Shown here: one piece after another, positions 1 through 9,254 of the stretch
Numbering within the stretch: the first letter of the stretch is position 1
Layout: every line of letters begins with the position of its first letter
Assembly (NCBI GenBank): GCA_040401695.1
Contig: JBBANY010000055.1
Coordinates: 1-15,723, forward strand
Source: F1-20-MAGs119 sp040401695
Lineage (GTDB): Bacteria > Actinomycetota > Acidimicrobiia > Acidimicrobiales > Ilumatobacteraceae
Length of the DNA stretch: 15,723 bases
Direction: 5' to 3'
The notes under the pieces: generated by a model
Seen by the model: only the letters and a program-made list of their open reading frames with translations
What the model was told of the DNA's origin: nothing
Database searches by the model: none
Translations under genes and position numbers: made by a program

Positions 1-646
1 CATCGGTCTTGCCTTCGACGGTGACGCCGACCGTGTGTTCGTGGTCGACGAAACGGGCACGGGTATGTCGGGAAGCACGACCACCGCATTGCTTGCCGCG
101 GCCGTGTTGCGCTCGAACCCCGGTGCGACGATCATCCACAACCTCATCTGTTCCCGCACGGTCGCCGAGGTCATTGCCGAGGGCGGTGGCAGGGCGGTCC
201 GCTCGAAGGTCGGTCACAGTTACATCAAGCAGTTGATGGCCGAAACCGGCGCCGTGTTCGGTGGCGAACACAGCGCGCACTACTACTTCCTCGACAACTA
301 CCGGGCCGACAGCGGTCTGATCGCGGCGATGTTCGTCATCGCGGAACTCTCGCGGGCCGGCAAACCCCTGTCCGAGGTGCGGGCACCTTTCGATCGTTAT
401 GCCGCAAGTGGCGAGATCAACACCCAGGTCGACGACCCGAATGCGGTCATCGAACGTGTCGCCGGAGCTTTCTCCGGCCGCCCCCAGGACAGGCTCGATG
501 GTCTCACCGTCGACTGTGGTCCGTGGTGGTTCAACCTGCGCGCTTCGAACACCGAGCCCTTGCTGCGTCTCAACCTCGAGGCACCCACGCGGGCCGAATG
601 TGACGACCACGTTGTCGAACTGCTCGCACTCATCACCGCCGGCTGA
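1..646 (+). CDS. manB: Phosphomannomutase/phosphoglucomutase, C-terminal part (5' end outside window)
   Basis: Alpha-D-phosphohexomutase, which interconverts hexose 1- and 6-phosphates (mannose or glucose) for nucleotide-sugar and cell-envelope synthesis in the cytoplasm. The reading frame is open from base 2, so the start codon and the catalytic-serine domain lie upstream; 214 residues are visible. The fragment opens with the metal-binding loop AFDGDADR, whose three Asp ligands are visible residues 6, 8 and 10. It continues with the sugar-specificity loop GGEHSAH (bases 260-280) and ends with the phosphate-binding loop RASNTEP (bases 539-559) of domain 4, so the three C-terminal signatures are intact. 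In mycobacteria a manB-type gene lies in the same general neighbourhood as ahcY. Whether mannose or glucose phosphate is preferred cannot be decided from this part. The next gene starts 23 bases after the stop. Confidence 0.88.
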   Translation, partial: IGLAFDGDADRVFVVDETGTGMSGSTTTALLAAAVLRSNPGATIIHNLICSRTVAEVIAEGGGRAVRSKVGHSYIKQLMAETGAVFGGEHSAHYYFLDNYRADSGLIAAMFVIAELSRAGKPLSEVRAPFDRYAASGEINTQVDDPNAVIERVAGAFSGRPQDRLDGLTVDCGPWWFNLRASNTEPLLRLNLEAPTRAECDDHVVELLALITAG

Positions 647-656
647 GATTCGCGGC

Positions 657-662
657 TAGCGT
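657..662 (+). promoter_or_regulatory. Predicted -10 box for a leaderless Trm112-like mRNA
   Basis: TAGCGT fits the TANNNT consensus and ends 7 bases before the ATG at 670. The predicted transcription start therefore falls on or next to that A. No Shine-Dalgarno sequence and no convincing -35 box are visible. The same arrangement recurs before three other genes in this window. Confidence 0.35.
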
Positions 663-669
663 CTTTTCC

Positions 670-915
670 ATGACCAGCGTTCTCGACCCGCGCCTGCTCG
701 AAATCCTCGCGTGCCCCGAGGACAAGGGCCCGCTGTGGTTCATCGCAGACGAAGACCGCCTCTACAACCCGCGTCTGGCGCGTTCGTACGACGTGCGTGA
801 CGGTATTCCGGTGATGCTCATCGACGAGGCCACGACGGTCAGCGAAGCCGAACACAAGCGCATCTCCGCGCGCATTTCGGCGGAGAACATCGCCCCCACG
901 TTCCGCGCGGAGTAG
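670..915 (+). CDS. Trm112-like (UPF0434/YcaR-type) small protein
   Basis: 81-residue protein of the Trm112-like family. It is recognised from LLEILACPEDKGPL near the N-terminus (residues 9-22) and the family-typical VRDGIPVMLIDEA in the middle. In eukaryotes and archaea Trm112 activates several methyltransferases; the role of the bacterial homologues is poorly defined. Many homologues bind zinc through two CxxC pairs. Here only one cysteine (residue 15) is present, and the second pair is replaced by NPRLARSYDV, so zinc binding is unlikely. The C-terminal 25 residues are charged and probably helical. It lies between the phosphohexomutase and ahcY, as small Trm112-like genes often do in actinobacteria. 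The ATG at 670 has a promoter-like box just before it and no Shine-Dalgarno sequence, which suggests leaderless translation. Confidence 0.75.
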   Translation: MTSVLDPRLLEILACPEDKGPLWFIADEDRLYNPRLARSYDVRDGIPVMLIDEATTVSEAEHKRISARISAENIAPTFRAE

Positions 916-918
916 ATT
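913..918 (+). promoter_or_regulatory. Predicted -10 box for ahcY
   Basis: TAGATT (TANNNT) overlaps the TAG stop codon of the Trm112-like gene. A start about 7 bases downstream would be near 925, exactly where the first leader hairpin begins. This would give ahcY a 5' untranslated region of about 90 bases. No clear -35 box is visible. Confidence 0.3.
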
Positions 919-924
919 CAACCC

Positions 925-1014
925 TGCACGATTTCGTGCGTACATCCCCGTCGGGCTGACAGACCGGTGCCAGTGGGCCCCAGCCCGGATCCTTCGCATC
1001 CGAAAGGCTCCCTC
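925..1014 (+). promoter_or_regulatory. Structured 5' leader of ahcY, candidate RNA switch
   Basis: Three hairpins follow each other. A: 926-930 pairs with 935-939 (GCACG/CGTGC, loop ATTT). B: 953-958 pairs with 981-986 (GGGCTG/CAGCCC). C: 986-990 pairs with 998-1002 (CGGAT/ATCCG, 7-base loop). C leaves the ribosome binding site at 1002-1007 mostly free. An alternative hairpin, 991-996 with 1001-1007 (CCTTCG with CGAAAGG, one bulged A), would bury it. C and the alternative cannot form together. I do not recognise a known SAM or SAH riboswitch core. Confidence 0.4.
1002..1007 (+). promoter_or_regulatory. Ribosome binding site of ahcY
   Basis: GAAAGG is complementary to the 3' end of 16S rRNA and lies 7 bases before the ATG at 1015. 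It decides the start: the in-frame GTG at 967 has no such site, and its 16 extra residues are Pro/Ser-rich and not family-like. It overlaps both competing leader hairpins. Confidence 0.6.
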
Positions 1015-2478
1015 ATGTCCACTCAACCGAAGTCGACGCTGTCCGCGAAAACGGACTACCGCGTCGCCGATCTCAACCTTGCCCCGTTCGGCCGCAAGGA
1101 AATCCATCTCGCCGAACACGAAATGCCCGGACTGCGCTCGCTGCGCAAGGAGTTCGGTCAGTCCAAGCCCCTCAAGGGTTGTCGGATCTCGGGTTCGCTG
1201 CACATGACCATTCAGACCGCCGTGCTCATCGAGACGCTGACGGAACTCGGAGCCGAAGTGCGCTGGGCGAGTTGCAACATCTTTTCGACGCAGGACCACG
1301 CGGCGGCTGCCGTCGTCGTCGGCCCCAACGGAACCGTCGACGACCCGCAAGGTGTGCCGGTCTTCGCATGGAAGGGCGAGACGCTCGAGGAGTACTGGTG
1401 GTGCACCGAGCAGATGATGACGTGGCCCGATGGTGACGGCCCGAACATGATCCTCGATGACGGTGGTGACGCCACGTTGCTGGTGCACAAAGGCGTCGAA
1501 TACGAGCGTGCAGGTCAAGTGCCCGACCCGGGCAGCGCGGGCAACCCCGAACTTGCCATCGTTCTCGGTCTGTTGCAGCGCACGCTGAAGACCGACCCGC
1601 AGAAGTGGACCCGTATGGCCGCCGGCATCAAGGGCGTCACTGAGGAAACCACCACCGGTGTGAAGCGTCTCTACAAGATGGCCGAGCGCAACGAATTGTT
1701 GTTCCCGGCGATCAACGTGAACGACAGTGTCACGAAGTCGAAGTTCGACAACCTCTACGGCTGTCGCCACTCGCTGATCGACGCCATCAACCGTGCCACC
1801 GACGTGATGATCGCGGGCAAGCTCGCCGTGGTCTGCGGTTACGGCGACGTCGGCAAGGGCTGTGCGCAGAGCCTTCGCGGCCAGGGTGCGCGGGTGATTG
1901 TCACCGAGATCGACCCCATCAACGCCCTGCAGGCGGCGATGGAGGGCTACCAGGTCGACACCCTCGAGTCGGTGGTCGGCACCGCCGACATCTTCGTCAC
2001 CGCGACGGGCAACGAGGCGATCATCACGACCGAGCACATGTCGAAGATGAAGCACAACGCCATCGTCTGCAACATCGGCCACTTCGACAACGAAATCGAC
2101 ATGCTCGGCCTCGCCCGCAGCGGTGCGACGCGTGACGAGCTGAAGCCCGGCACCGACCTCTGGACCTTCCAGGACGGCCACTCCGTGATCGTCCTCGCCG
2201 AAGGCCGTCTCGTGAACCTCGGTTGCGCGACCGGTCACCCCAGCTTCGTCATGAGTTGCTCGTTCTCGAACCAGGTGATCGCGCAGATCGAATTGTTCAA
2301 CAACACCGCCAAATACCCGACGGGTGTCTACGTGCTGCCCAAGCACCTCGACGAGAAGGTTGCTTCGGCGCACCTCGATGCGCTCGGTGTGAAGATGACG
2401 AAACTCACCGATGAACAGGCCGATTACCTCGGTCTCGACCCGAAGGGTCCGTTCAAGCCCGAGCACTACCGCTACTAG
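1015..2478 (+). CDS. ahcY: Adenosylhomocysteinase (S-adenosyl-L-homocysteine hydrolase)
   Basis: Cytoplasmic NAD-dependent enzyme that reversibly splits S-adenosylhomocysteine into adenosine and homocysteine, removing the product inhibitor of SAM-dependent methyltransferases. The protein has 487 residues, the longer form also seen in mycobacteria, with an insertion relative to the roughly 430-residue enzymes. Visible signatures are the substrate-domain segment GSLHMTIQTA, the catalytic Lys and Asp of KSKFDN (K241, D245), the NAD-binding glycines in GYGDVG (275-280), ATGNEAI, and the family C-terminus KPEHYRY with the conserved Lys and Tyr. The start at 1015 is chosen for its GAAAGG site and because homology begins just after it. 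It is the only gene here with a leader of about 90 bases. It ends 3 bases from the stop of the convergent yczE-like gene. Confidence 0.98.
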   Translation: MSTQPKSTLSAKTDYRVADLNLAPFGRKEIHLAEHEMPGLRSLRKEFGQSKPLKGCRISGSLHMTIQTAVLIETLTELGAEVRWASCNIFSTQDHAAAAVVVGPNGTVDDPQGVPVFAWKGETLEEYWWCTEQMMTWPDGDGPNMILDDGGDATLLVHKGVEYERAGQVPDPGSAGNPELAIVLGLLQRTLKTDPQKWTRMAAGIKGVTEETTTGVKRLYKMAERNELLFPAINVNDSVTKSKFDNLYGCRHSLIDAINRATDVMIAGKLAVVCGYGDVGKGCAQSLRGQGARVIVTEIDPINALQAAMEGYQVDTLESVVGTADIFVTATGNEAIITTEHMSKMKHNAIVCNIGHFDNEIDMLGLARSGATRDELKPGTDLWTFQDGHSVIVLAEGRLVNLGCATGHPSFVMSCSFSNQVIAQIELFNNTAKYPTGVYVLPKHLDEKVASAHLDALGVKMTKLTDEQADYLGLDPKGPFKPEHYRY

Positions 2479-2481
2479 AAG

Positions 2482-3135
2482 TCAGGTTTCGAGCGCTTCC
2501 CCCGTCGCTTCGTCGGCGAGCGACGGGGCCATCCGCAGGGCGGCCATCGCCACCTGCACCATCGGTCCGATGCCGAAGGCGAAGACGAACGTCCCGAGGC
2601 CGATTCGACCACCGAGGAAAATGCCCGTCACCATGACGACGATTTCCACGATCGTGCGTGCGAGTCGGATGCTGATCCCGAACCGCTTGTTGACGCCGAT
2701 CATGAGACCGTCACGCGGTCCCGAGCCGAGTTCGGCCCCGATGTAGAGGCCCGAGCCGAATGCAATGAACAGCATTCCGGCTGCGAGGTAGGCGACGCGG
2801 GCGGCGATCGCGCGCGAGTCCGGCAGAACGTCTTCCATGAAGTTCTCGACGAGTCCGATTTGGATCGCGTTCATGATGGTGCCGATGCCGGGTCTGATCC
2901 GGAGGGGGATCCAGAGAACGAGCAGTGCCACGCCGACGACGATGATCACGTTGCCGAGCTGCAGGCCGGTGATCTTCGAAATGCCCGTGTGGAACACGTC
3001 CCACGGTGGGACACCCAGGTCGGAGTGCACGAAGCAGGCGATGCCAGCACCGAAGCAGAACAGTCCGGCGGCACAGCGCACGAGACGTTCGAAGAAACGT
3101 TCCCGTAGGGGCCGGGGAGTGGCTGCGTCGTGCAT
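2482..3135 (-). CDS. YczE/YitT-type integral membrane protein
   Basis: 217-residue membrane protein with about five hydrophobic segments (roughly residues 19-36, 60-80, 108-135, 158-177 and 178-200). Two related motifs mark the halves: GVPPWDVF (41-48), following the first segment, and GSGPRDGLM (137-145), following the third. This internal duplication is typical of the YczE/YyaS/YitT group. The substrate of these proteins is not established, and no enzymatic motif is visible. Homology starts close to the ATG at 3135; the open frame upstream of it is antisense to comF. A TACGGT box lies 6 bases before this ATG with no Shine-Dalgarno sequence, so the mRNA is probably leaderless. The start overlaps the divergent comF start by 6 bases, and the stop faces the ahcY stop across 3 bases. 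Confidence 0.8.
   Translation of the reverse strand: MHDAATPRPLRERFFERLVRCAAGLFCFGAGIACFVHSDLGVPPWDVFHTGISKITGLQLGNVIIVVGVALLVLWIPLRIRPGIGTIMNAIQIGLVENFMEDVLPDSRAIAARVAYLAAGMLFIAFGSGLYIGAELGSGPRDGLMIGVNKRFGISIRLARTIVEIVVMVTGIFLGGRIGLGTFVFAFGIGPMVQVAMAALRMAPSLADEATGEALET
2500..2528 (+). terminator. Strong hairpin after ahcY, candidate terminator
   Basis: Bases 2500-2509 pair perfectly with 2519-2528 (10 bp, CCCCGTCGCT/AGCGACGGGG) around a 9-base loop, 21 bases past the ahcY stop. No U-tract follows, so it is not a classical intrinsic terminator. U-poor hairpins are often proposed as terminators in high-GC actinobacteria. It lies inside the 3' end of the convergent yczE-like gene, so it could also be a by-product of coding. 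Confidence 0.4.
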
Positions 3136-3696
3136 GCCACGACCGTAGCCGCAGTGCCGTGTCGGTGCGGGGTGGGTTTGCGCACACACGTGGTCGTGCT
3201 GAAGAACGGCATCGCCACCGCAACCGTTTTCACAGGCGACGCCCGCGACATGATCGTCGCATTGAAGTACCACAACGCGCGCCGCATGGTGCGTCCCCTC
3301 GCCACGTTGTTGGCGGAGGCCGTTGCGAATGATCGCGACGCAAGACGAATCGGTATCGACATCGTGACGTGGGCACCGACATCGTCGTTGCACCGACGTC
3401 GACGCGGTTACGACCAGGCGGAACTCGTTGCGCGCGAAGTCGCACGACAACTGGATCTGCCGGCGCAATCTCTCTTGCGGCGACACGGTTCGGTTGCGCA
3501 AACCGGTCGAACACGACGCGAACGGCTGACGGGTCCGGCGTTCAGGGCGCGAAGCGCGGCTCGCGGCAAGCGGATTCTGGTTGTCGACGACGTGGCCACG
3601 ACGGGCGCAACTTTGCACTCTGCGCGGCGTGCATTGCGTGCCGAAGGTGCCGAAATGGTGTTTTGCTGGGCGGTCGCGGGGACCCCCGCCCGATAG
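3130..3696 (+). CDS. comF: ComF-family phosphoribosyltransferase-like protein (start uncertain)
   Basis: 188-residue protein with a type I phosphoribosyltransferase fold. The PRPP-binding signature ILVVDDVATTGAT is at residues 149-161. Upstream are ALKYHNARR (44-52) and RRRGYDQAELVAREVA (90-105), both typical of ComF. ComF proteins are linked to DNA uptake in competent bacteria, but the gene is widespread in non-competent ones and its biochemical role is unclear. The usual N-terminal zinc ribbon with two CxxC knuckles is mostly missing: only CRC (11-13) remains, and a TAG at 3106-3108 blocks any longer frame. The GTG at 3130 is the furthest possible start; GTG codons at 3154, 3172, 3190 or 3196 are alternatives that would remove the overlap with the divergent gene. 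None has a good ribosome binding site. secA follows 14 bases after the stop. Confidence 0.82.
   Translation: MHATTVAAVPCRCGVGLRTHVVVLKNGIATATVFTGDARDMIVALKYHNARRMVRPLATLLAEAVANDRDARRIGIDIVTWAPTSSLHRRRRGYDQAELVAREVARQLDLPAQSLLRRHGSVAQTGRTRRERLTGPAFRARSAARGKRILVVDDVATTGATLHSARRALRAEGAEMVFCWAVAGTPAR
3142..3147 (-). promoter_or_regulatory. Predicted -10 box for a leaderless yczE-like mRNA
   Basis: Read on the minus strand, TACGGT (TANNNT) is followed by exactly 6 bases (CGTGGC) and the ATG at 3135. The predicted transcription start is therefore the A of the start codon. No Shine-Dalgarno or -35 box is seen. The box lies inside the first codons assigned to divergent comF. Confidence 0.4.
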
Positions 3697-3710
3697 CATC
3701 AGCGACTGTC

Positions 3711-6494
<2,784 letters not shown>

Positions 6495-6512
6495 CAACAC
6501 CATTCTTCTCCC

Positions 6513-7622
6513 ATGCGTGACTTCACCGACGCCATCCGCCGCCTTCGGGACCGCCTCGACGAGGCGCGCACCTATCTGAAGGTCGACGCGGGTCGCTCGC
6601 GTCTGGCGGAACTCGAACTGGAGGTCGCTCGACCCGATCTCTGGGACGACCAGGACCTCGCCAAGCGCATCAACACCGAGTACGCAAACGTGAAGGGCGA
6701 CATCGACGAGTTCGACGGCCTCGTCTCGGCAATCGACGACATCGAGGTTCTGCACGAATTGGCGCGCGAGGTCGACGATGCATCGCAAGAGCCCGAGATA
6801 GACGACGGCATCACCAAGGCCTCGCGACAGCTCGACACGCTTGAAATGCGCAGCCTCTTCACGGGGGAACACGACGAAGCGGACTGCATCGTGCAGATCA
6901 ACGCCAAGGACGGGGGAGTCGACGCCCAGGACTGGTCGGAAATCCTTCTGCGGATGTACTCGCGTTGGGCCGAGCGGCGCGGATTCTCCATCGAGGTCGA
7001 CGACGTTTCCGAGGGCACCGAAGCCGGGATTCTCTCCGCCGAATTCACGATCCACGGCCGCTACGCCTACGGGCTCATGACCTCTGAGCGCGGTACGCAC
7101 CGCCTCGTGCGCATCAGTCCATTCGACAACCAGGGTCGCCGGCAGACGAGCTTTGCCTCGGTGCAGGTGTGGCCCGTGATGGACGCGCCGAACGTCGACG
7201 TCAACGAGTCGGAGATTCGCATGGAAGTTTTCCGTGCATCGGGTGCCGGTGGCCAGCACGTCAACAAGACGTCGTCGGCGGTTCGCCTCATTCACGAACC
7301 AACGGGTCTCGTCGCGTCGTCGCAGGAAGAGCGCAGCCAGTTGCAGAACCGCGAGAAAGCGATGAACCGACTGAAGGCGATGATCGCGGCGCGCATCGAA
7401 GAAGAACATGCAGCCGAGCGTGACCGCATTGCCGGCAAACCTGCGCAGGTCGGCTGGGGAAGCCAGATTCGCTCGTACGTGATGCAGCCCTACCAGATGG
7501 TGAAGGATCTTCGTACGGAAGTTGAAGACGGCAACGTTTCTTCCGTTCTCGACGGAGATATCGACGATTTCATGGTGGGATACCTTCGTTTTCGGCGCGC
7601 GACCGACAACGGCGGTGCGTAA
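6513..7622 (+). CDS. prfB: Peptide chain release factor 2
   Basis: 369-residue class I release factor that reads UGA and UAA stop codons and triggers peptide release on the ribosome. The codon-recognition tripeptide SPF is at residues 202-204 within HRLVRISPFDNQGRRQTSF, which marks it as RF2 rather than RF1 (PxT). The catalytic GGQ is at 246-248 within GAGGQHVNKTSSAVRLIH; its Gln is the site normally methylated by PrmC. The N-terminal part is helical and charged. The frame is continuous from the ATG: the autoregulatory +1 frameshift with an early in-frame TGA found in many bacteria is absent, as is common in actinobacteria. There is no Shine-Dalgarno sequence. CATTCT ends 6 bases before the ATG, a degenerate version of the leaderless-type box seen elsewhere in this window. 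ftsE follows after 29 bases, the usual actinobacterial order. Confidence 0.98.
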   Translation: MRDFTDAIRRLRDRLDEARTYLKVDAGRSRLAELELEVARPDLWDDQDLAKRINTEYANVKGDIDEFDGLVSAIDDIEVLHELAREVDDASQEPEIDDGITKASRQLDTLEMRSLFTGEHDEADCIVQINAKDGGVDAQDWSEILLRMYSRWAERRGFSIEVDDVSEGTEAGILSAEFTIHGRYAYGLMTSERGTHRLVRISPFDNQGRRQTSFASVQVWPVMDAPNVDVNESEIRMEVFRASGAGGQHVNKTSSAVRLIHEPTGLVASSQEERSQLQNREKAMNRLKAMIAARIEEEHAAERDRIAGKPAQVGWGSQIRSYVMQPYQMVKDLRTEVEDGNVSSVLDGDIDDFMVGYLRFRRATDNGGA

Positions 7623-7634
7623 TGCACATCCACT

Positions 7635-7648
7635 GGTAGGTTCCTACC
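7635..7648 (+). repeat. 14-base palindrome before ftsE
   Basis: GGTAGG-TT-CCTACC is a perfect inverted repeat in the 29-base prfB-ftsE gap, ending 3 bases before the ATG. As RNA it could form a 5-bp hairpin with a GTTC loop that hides the only AGG-like binding site. As DNA it could be an operator, since a possible -10 hexamer TAGGTT (7637-7642) lies inside it. Confidence 0.5.
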
Positions 7649-7651
7649 GTC

Positions 7652-8329
7652 ATGATCCGTCTCGACAACGTGACAAAGGTGTACGGCGCCGACACGGTGG
7701 CCGTGCGCGACGTGAGCTTCGACATCGCGAAGGGCGACTTCGTGTTTCTCGTCGGCCCGTCGGGCTCGGGCAAGTCGACGCTGTTGCGCCTGATGAGTCG
7801 CCAGGAACGCCCCGAGCGTGGCGACGTGTGGATCGCCGGCAAAAACGTGAACGAAATGCCCGATTCGCGCGTGCCGTACCTCCGGCGCAGCATGGGCAAC
7901 GTCTTCCAGGACTACAAGCTGCTCTCGAACAAGACGGTCTTCGAAAACGTCGCATTCGCCCTCGAAGTGATCGGCAAGCCCCGACACGTCATCAACCAGC
8001 AGGTGCCCGCGGTCCTCGAACTCGTCGGGCTCGCCGGCAAGGAAGACCGGTTTCCCGACCAGTTGTCGGGTGGTGAACAGCAGCGCGTCTCCATCGCCCG
8101 CGCGTTCGTCAACCGTCCGCTCATCCTGCTGGCCGACGAGCCCACGGGAAACCTCGACCCGGCGACCGGTGAAGGCATCATGCAGTTGCTCGAGGCCATC
8201 AACCGCAGCGGGACGACGGTGGTCATGGCCACCCACGACCACCGGATCGTGAACCTCATGCGCAAGCGCGTGGTGCAGCTCGACCGTGGCGTTCTCGTGC
8301 GCGACCAGGAACGCGGAGTGTACGAATAA
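7652..8329 (+). CDS. ftsE: Cell division ATP-binding protein FtsE
   Basis: 225-residue ABC-type ATPase that works with FtsX at the division site to activate peptidoglycan hydrolases (NlpC/P60-type partners such as RipC in mycobacteria, EnvC in E. coli). All ABC motifs are present: Walker A GPSGSGKS (35-42), Q-loop Gln86, signature LSGGEQQR (138-145), Walker B LILLADEP (157-164) with the catalytic Glu, D-loop NLD, and switch His195. The length is normal for FtsE. Its TAA shares one base with the ATG of ftsX (TAATG), so the two subunits are translationally coupled. A perfect 14-base palindrome sits just upstream of its own start and is the only sign of separate control between prfB and ftsE. 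Confidence 0.96.
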   Translation: MIRLDNVTKVYGADTVAVRDVSFDIAKGDFVFLVGPSGSGKSTLLRLMSRQERPERGDVWIAGKNVNEMPDSRVPYLRRSMGNVFQDYKLLSNKTVFENVAFALEVIGKPRHVINQQVPAVLELVGLAGKEDRFPDQLSGGEQQRVSIARAFVNRPLILLADEPTGNLDPATGEGIMQLLEAINRSGTTVVMATHDHRIVNLMRKRVVQLDRGVLVRDQERGVYE

Positions 8330-9234
8330 TGCTGTCGCGAGTCGCATACGCCTTCCGTGAGACCTGGGCCAGTTTCCGTCGCAACCTCACTCTCACGGCC
8401 GCCGCGGTTCTCACCTCGGCCGTTTCCTTGCTGCTCGTCGGCGTCACCTTCCTCGTGCAGCGCGGCTTCGACAACCTTCTCGTTCGCTGGAAGGGTGACG
8501 TTCAGTTGATCGTGTTCATGACGCCCGATGCGACGGCCGAAAACGTCGCCTACGTCGACGGTGTCATCAGGTCCCAGCCCAACGTGGTCGACGTGAACAA
8601 GCTCGCATACCTCGACAAGCCAGCCAGTTACGCCGAGGCGCAACAGTTGTTCGCGGGTGACCCGACGATGCTGTCGCTTCTCACACCCGAAACCATTCCC
8701 ACGCAGTTCAAGATCGTGTCGCTCACCGACGATTCGGCGTTGTTGCGCAGTCTCGCCGATCAGTACCGCATCCTGCCCAAGGTTCAGGGTGTCAGTCTCG
8801 CCGAGGACGAATTCGAGGTGATCTCCACGCTCTCGGGTTTCGTTCGCACCGTCACGATCGTCATGTCGCTCGTGCTGCTCGCCGTGGCCGTCACGCTGAT
8901 CTGGAACACCATCCGCACGGCGATGTTCGCGCGCCGCCGCGAGATCGAGGTGATGAAGCTCGTTGGTGCCACGAACTGGTTCATCCGCATCCCGTTCATG
9001 CTCGAGGGCCTTCTCCACGGCCTGATCGGCGGTGTGCTGTCCTGTGGTGGGCTGTGGGGCCTGAACCGCGCCTGGGAGAGCGGTGTGGCCGGCTTCAAGC
9101 CGGGCACCGGGGTGAGTTCCCTCGTCGTGCCGTCGGGCTACGTGTCGGGCGTGATGATCCTGCTCCTTGCCATCGGCGCCCTTGCGGGCGCGATCGGCTC
9201 GGGCATTGCGGCCAGCCGCTTCCTCGACGTGTGA
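8329..9234 (+). CDS. ftsX: Cell division protein FtsX
   Basis: 301-residue membrane subunit of the FtsEX complex, which passes ATP-driven conformational change to cell-wall hydrolases outside the membrane. The topology fits the family: TM1 about 22-44, a large extracytoplasmic domain about 45-170, then TM2 about 171-196, TM3 about 222-245 and TM4 about 271-296. The conserved cytoplasmic stretch RRREIEVMKLVGATNWFIR (202-220) between TM2 and TM3 is the contact region for FtsE. The ATG overlaps the ftsE stop by one base. In many actinobacteria smpB follows ftsX; here a crotonase gene follows after 20 bases instead, so smpB must be elsewhere. Confidence 0.95.
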   Translation: MLSRVAYAFRETWASFRRNLTLTAAAVLTSAVSLLLVGVTFLVQRGFDNLLVRWKGDVQLIVFMTPDATAENVAYVDGVIRSQPNVVDVNKLAYLDKPASYAEAQQLFAGDPTMLSLLTPETIPTQFKIVSLTDDSALLRSLADQYRILPKVQGVSLAEDEFEVISTLSGFVRTVTIVMSLVLLAVAVTLIWNTIRTAMFARRREIEVMKLVGATNWFIRIPFMLEGLLHGLIGGVLSCGGLWGLNRAWESGVAGFKPGTGVSSLVVPSGYVSGVMILLLAIGALAGAIGSGIAASRFLDV

Positions 9235-9254
9235 CCGTTGGGGTAGAAAAGCCC

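Noticed and set aside
936..959. Seven-codon upstream ORF in the ahcY leader (GTG to TGA)
   Set aside because: No binding site and no regulatory codon run such as Met or His; likely chance.
967..1014. In-frame GTG extension of ahcY (16 residues)
   Set aside because: No ribosome binding site, a Pro/Ser-rich sequence and overlap with the leader hairpins; the ATG at 1015 has GAAAGG at good spacing.
919..1014. Known SAH or SAM riboswitch upstream of ahcY
   Set aside because: The conserved core sequences I know for these classes are not seen. A covariance-model search would settle it.
397..2466. 689-codon open frame on the minus strand across ahcY
   Set aside because: Same antisense-shadow effect. 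It overlaps three well-supported plus-strand genes, and the translation has no recognisable domain.
6513..6600. Programmed +1 frameshift in prfB
   Set aside because: The reading frame is continuous from the ATG, with no early in-frame TGA or slippery CTT before it.
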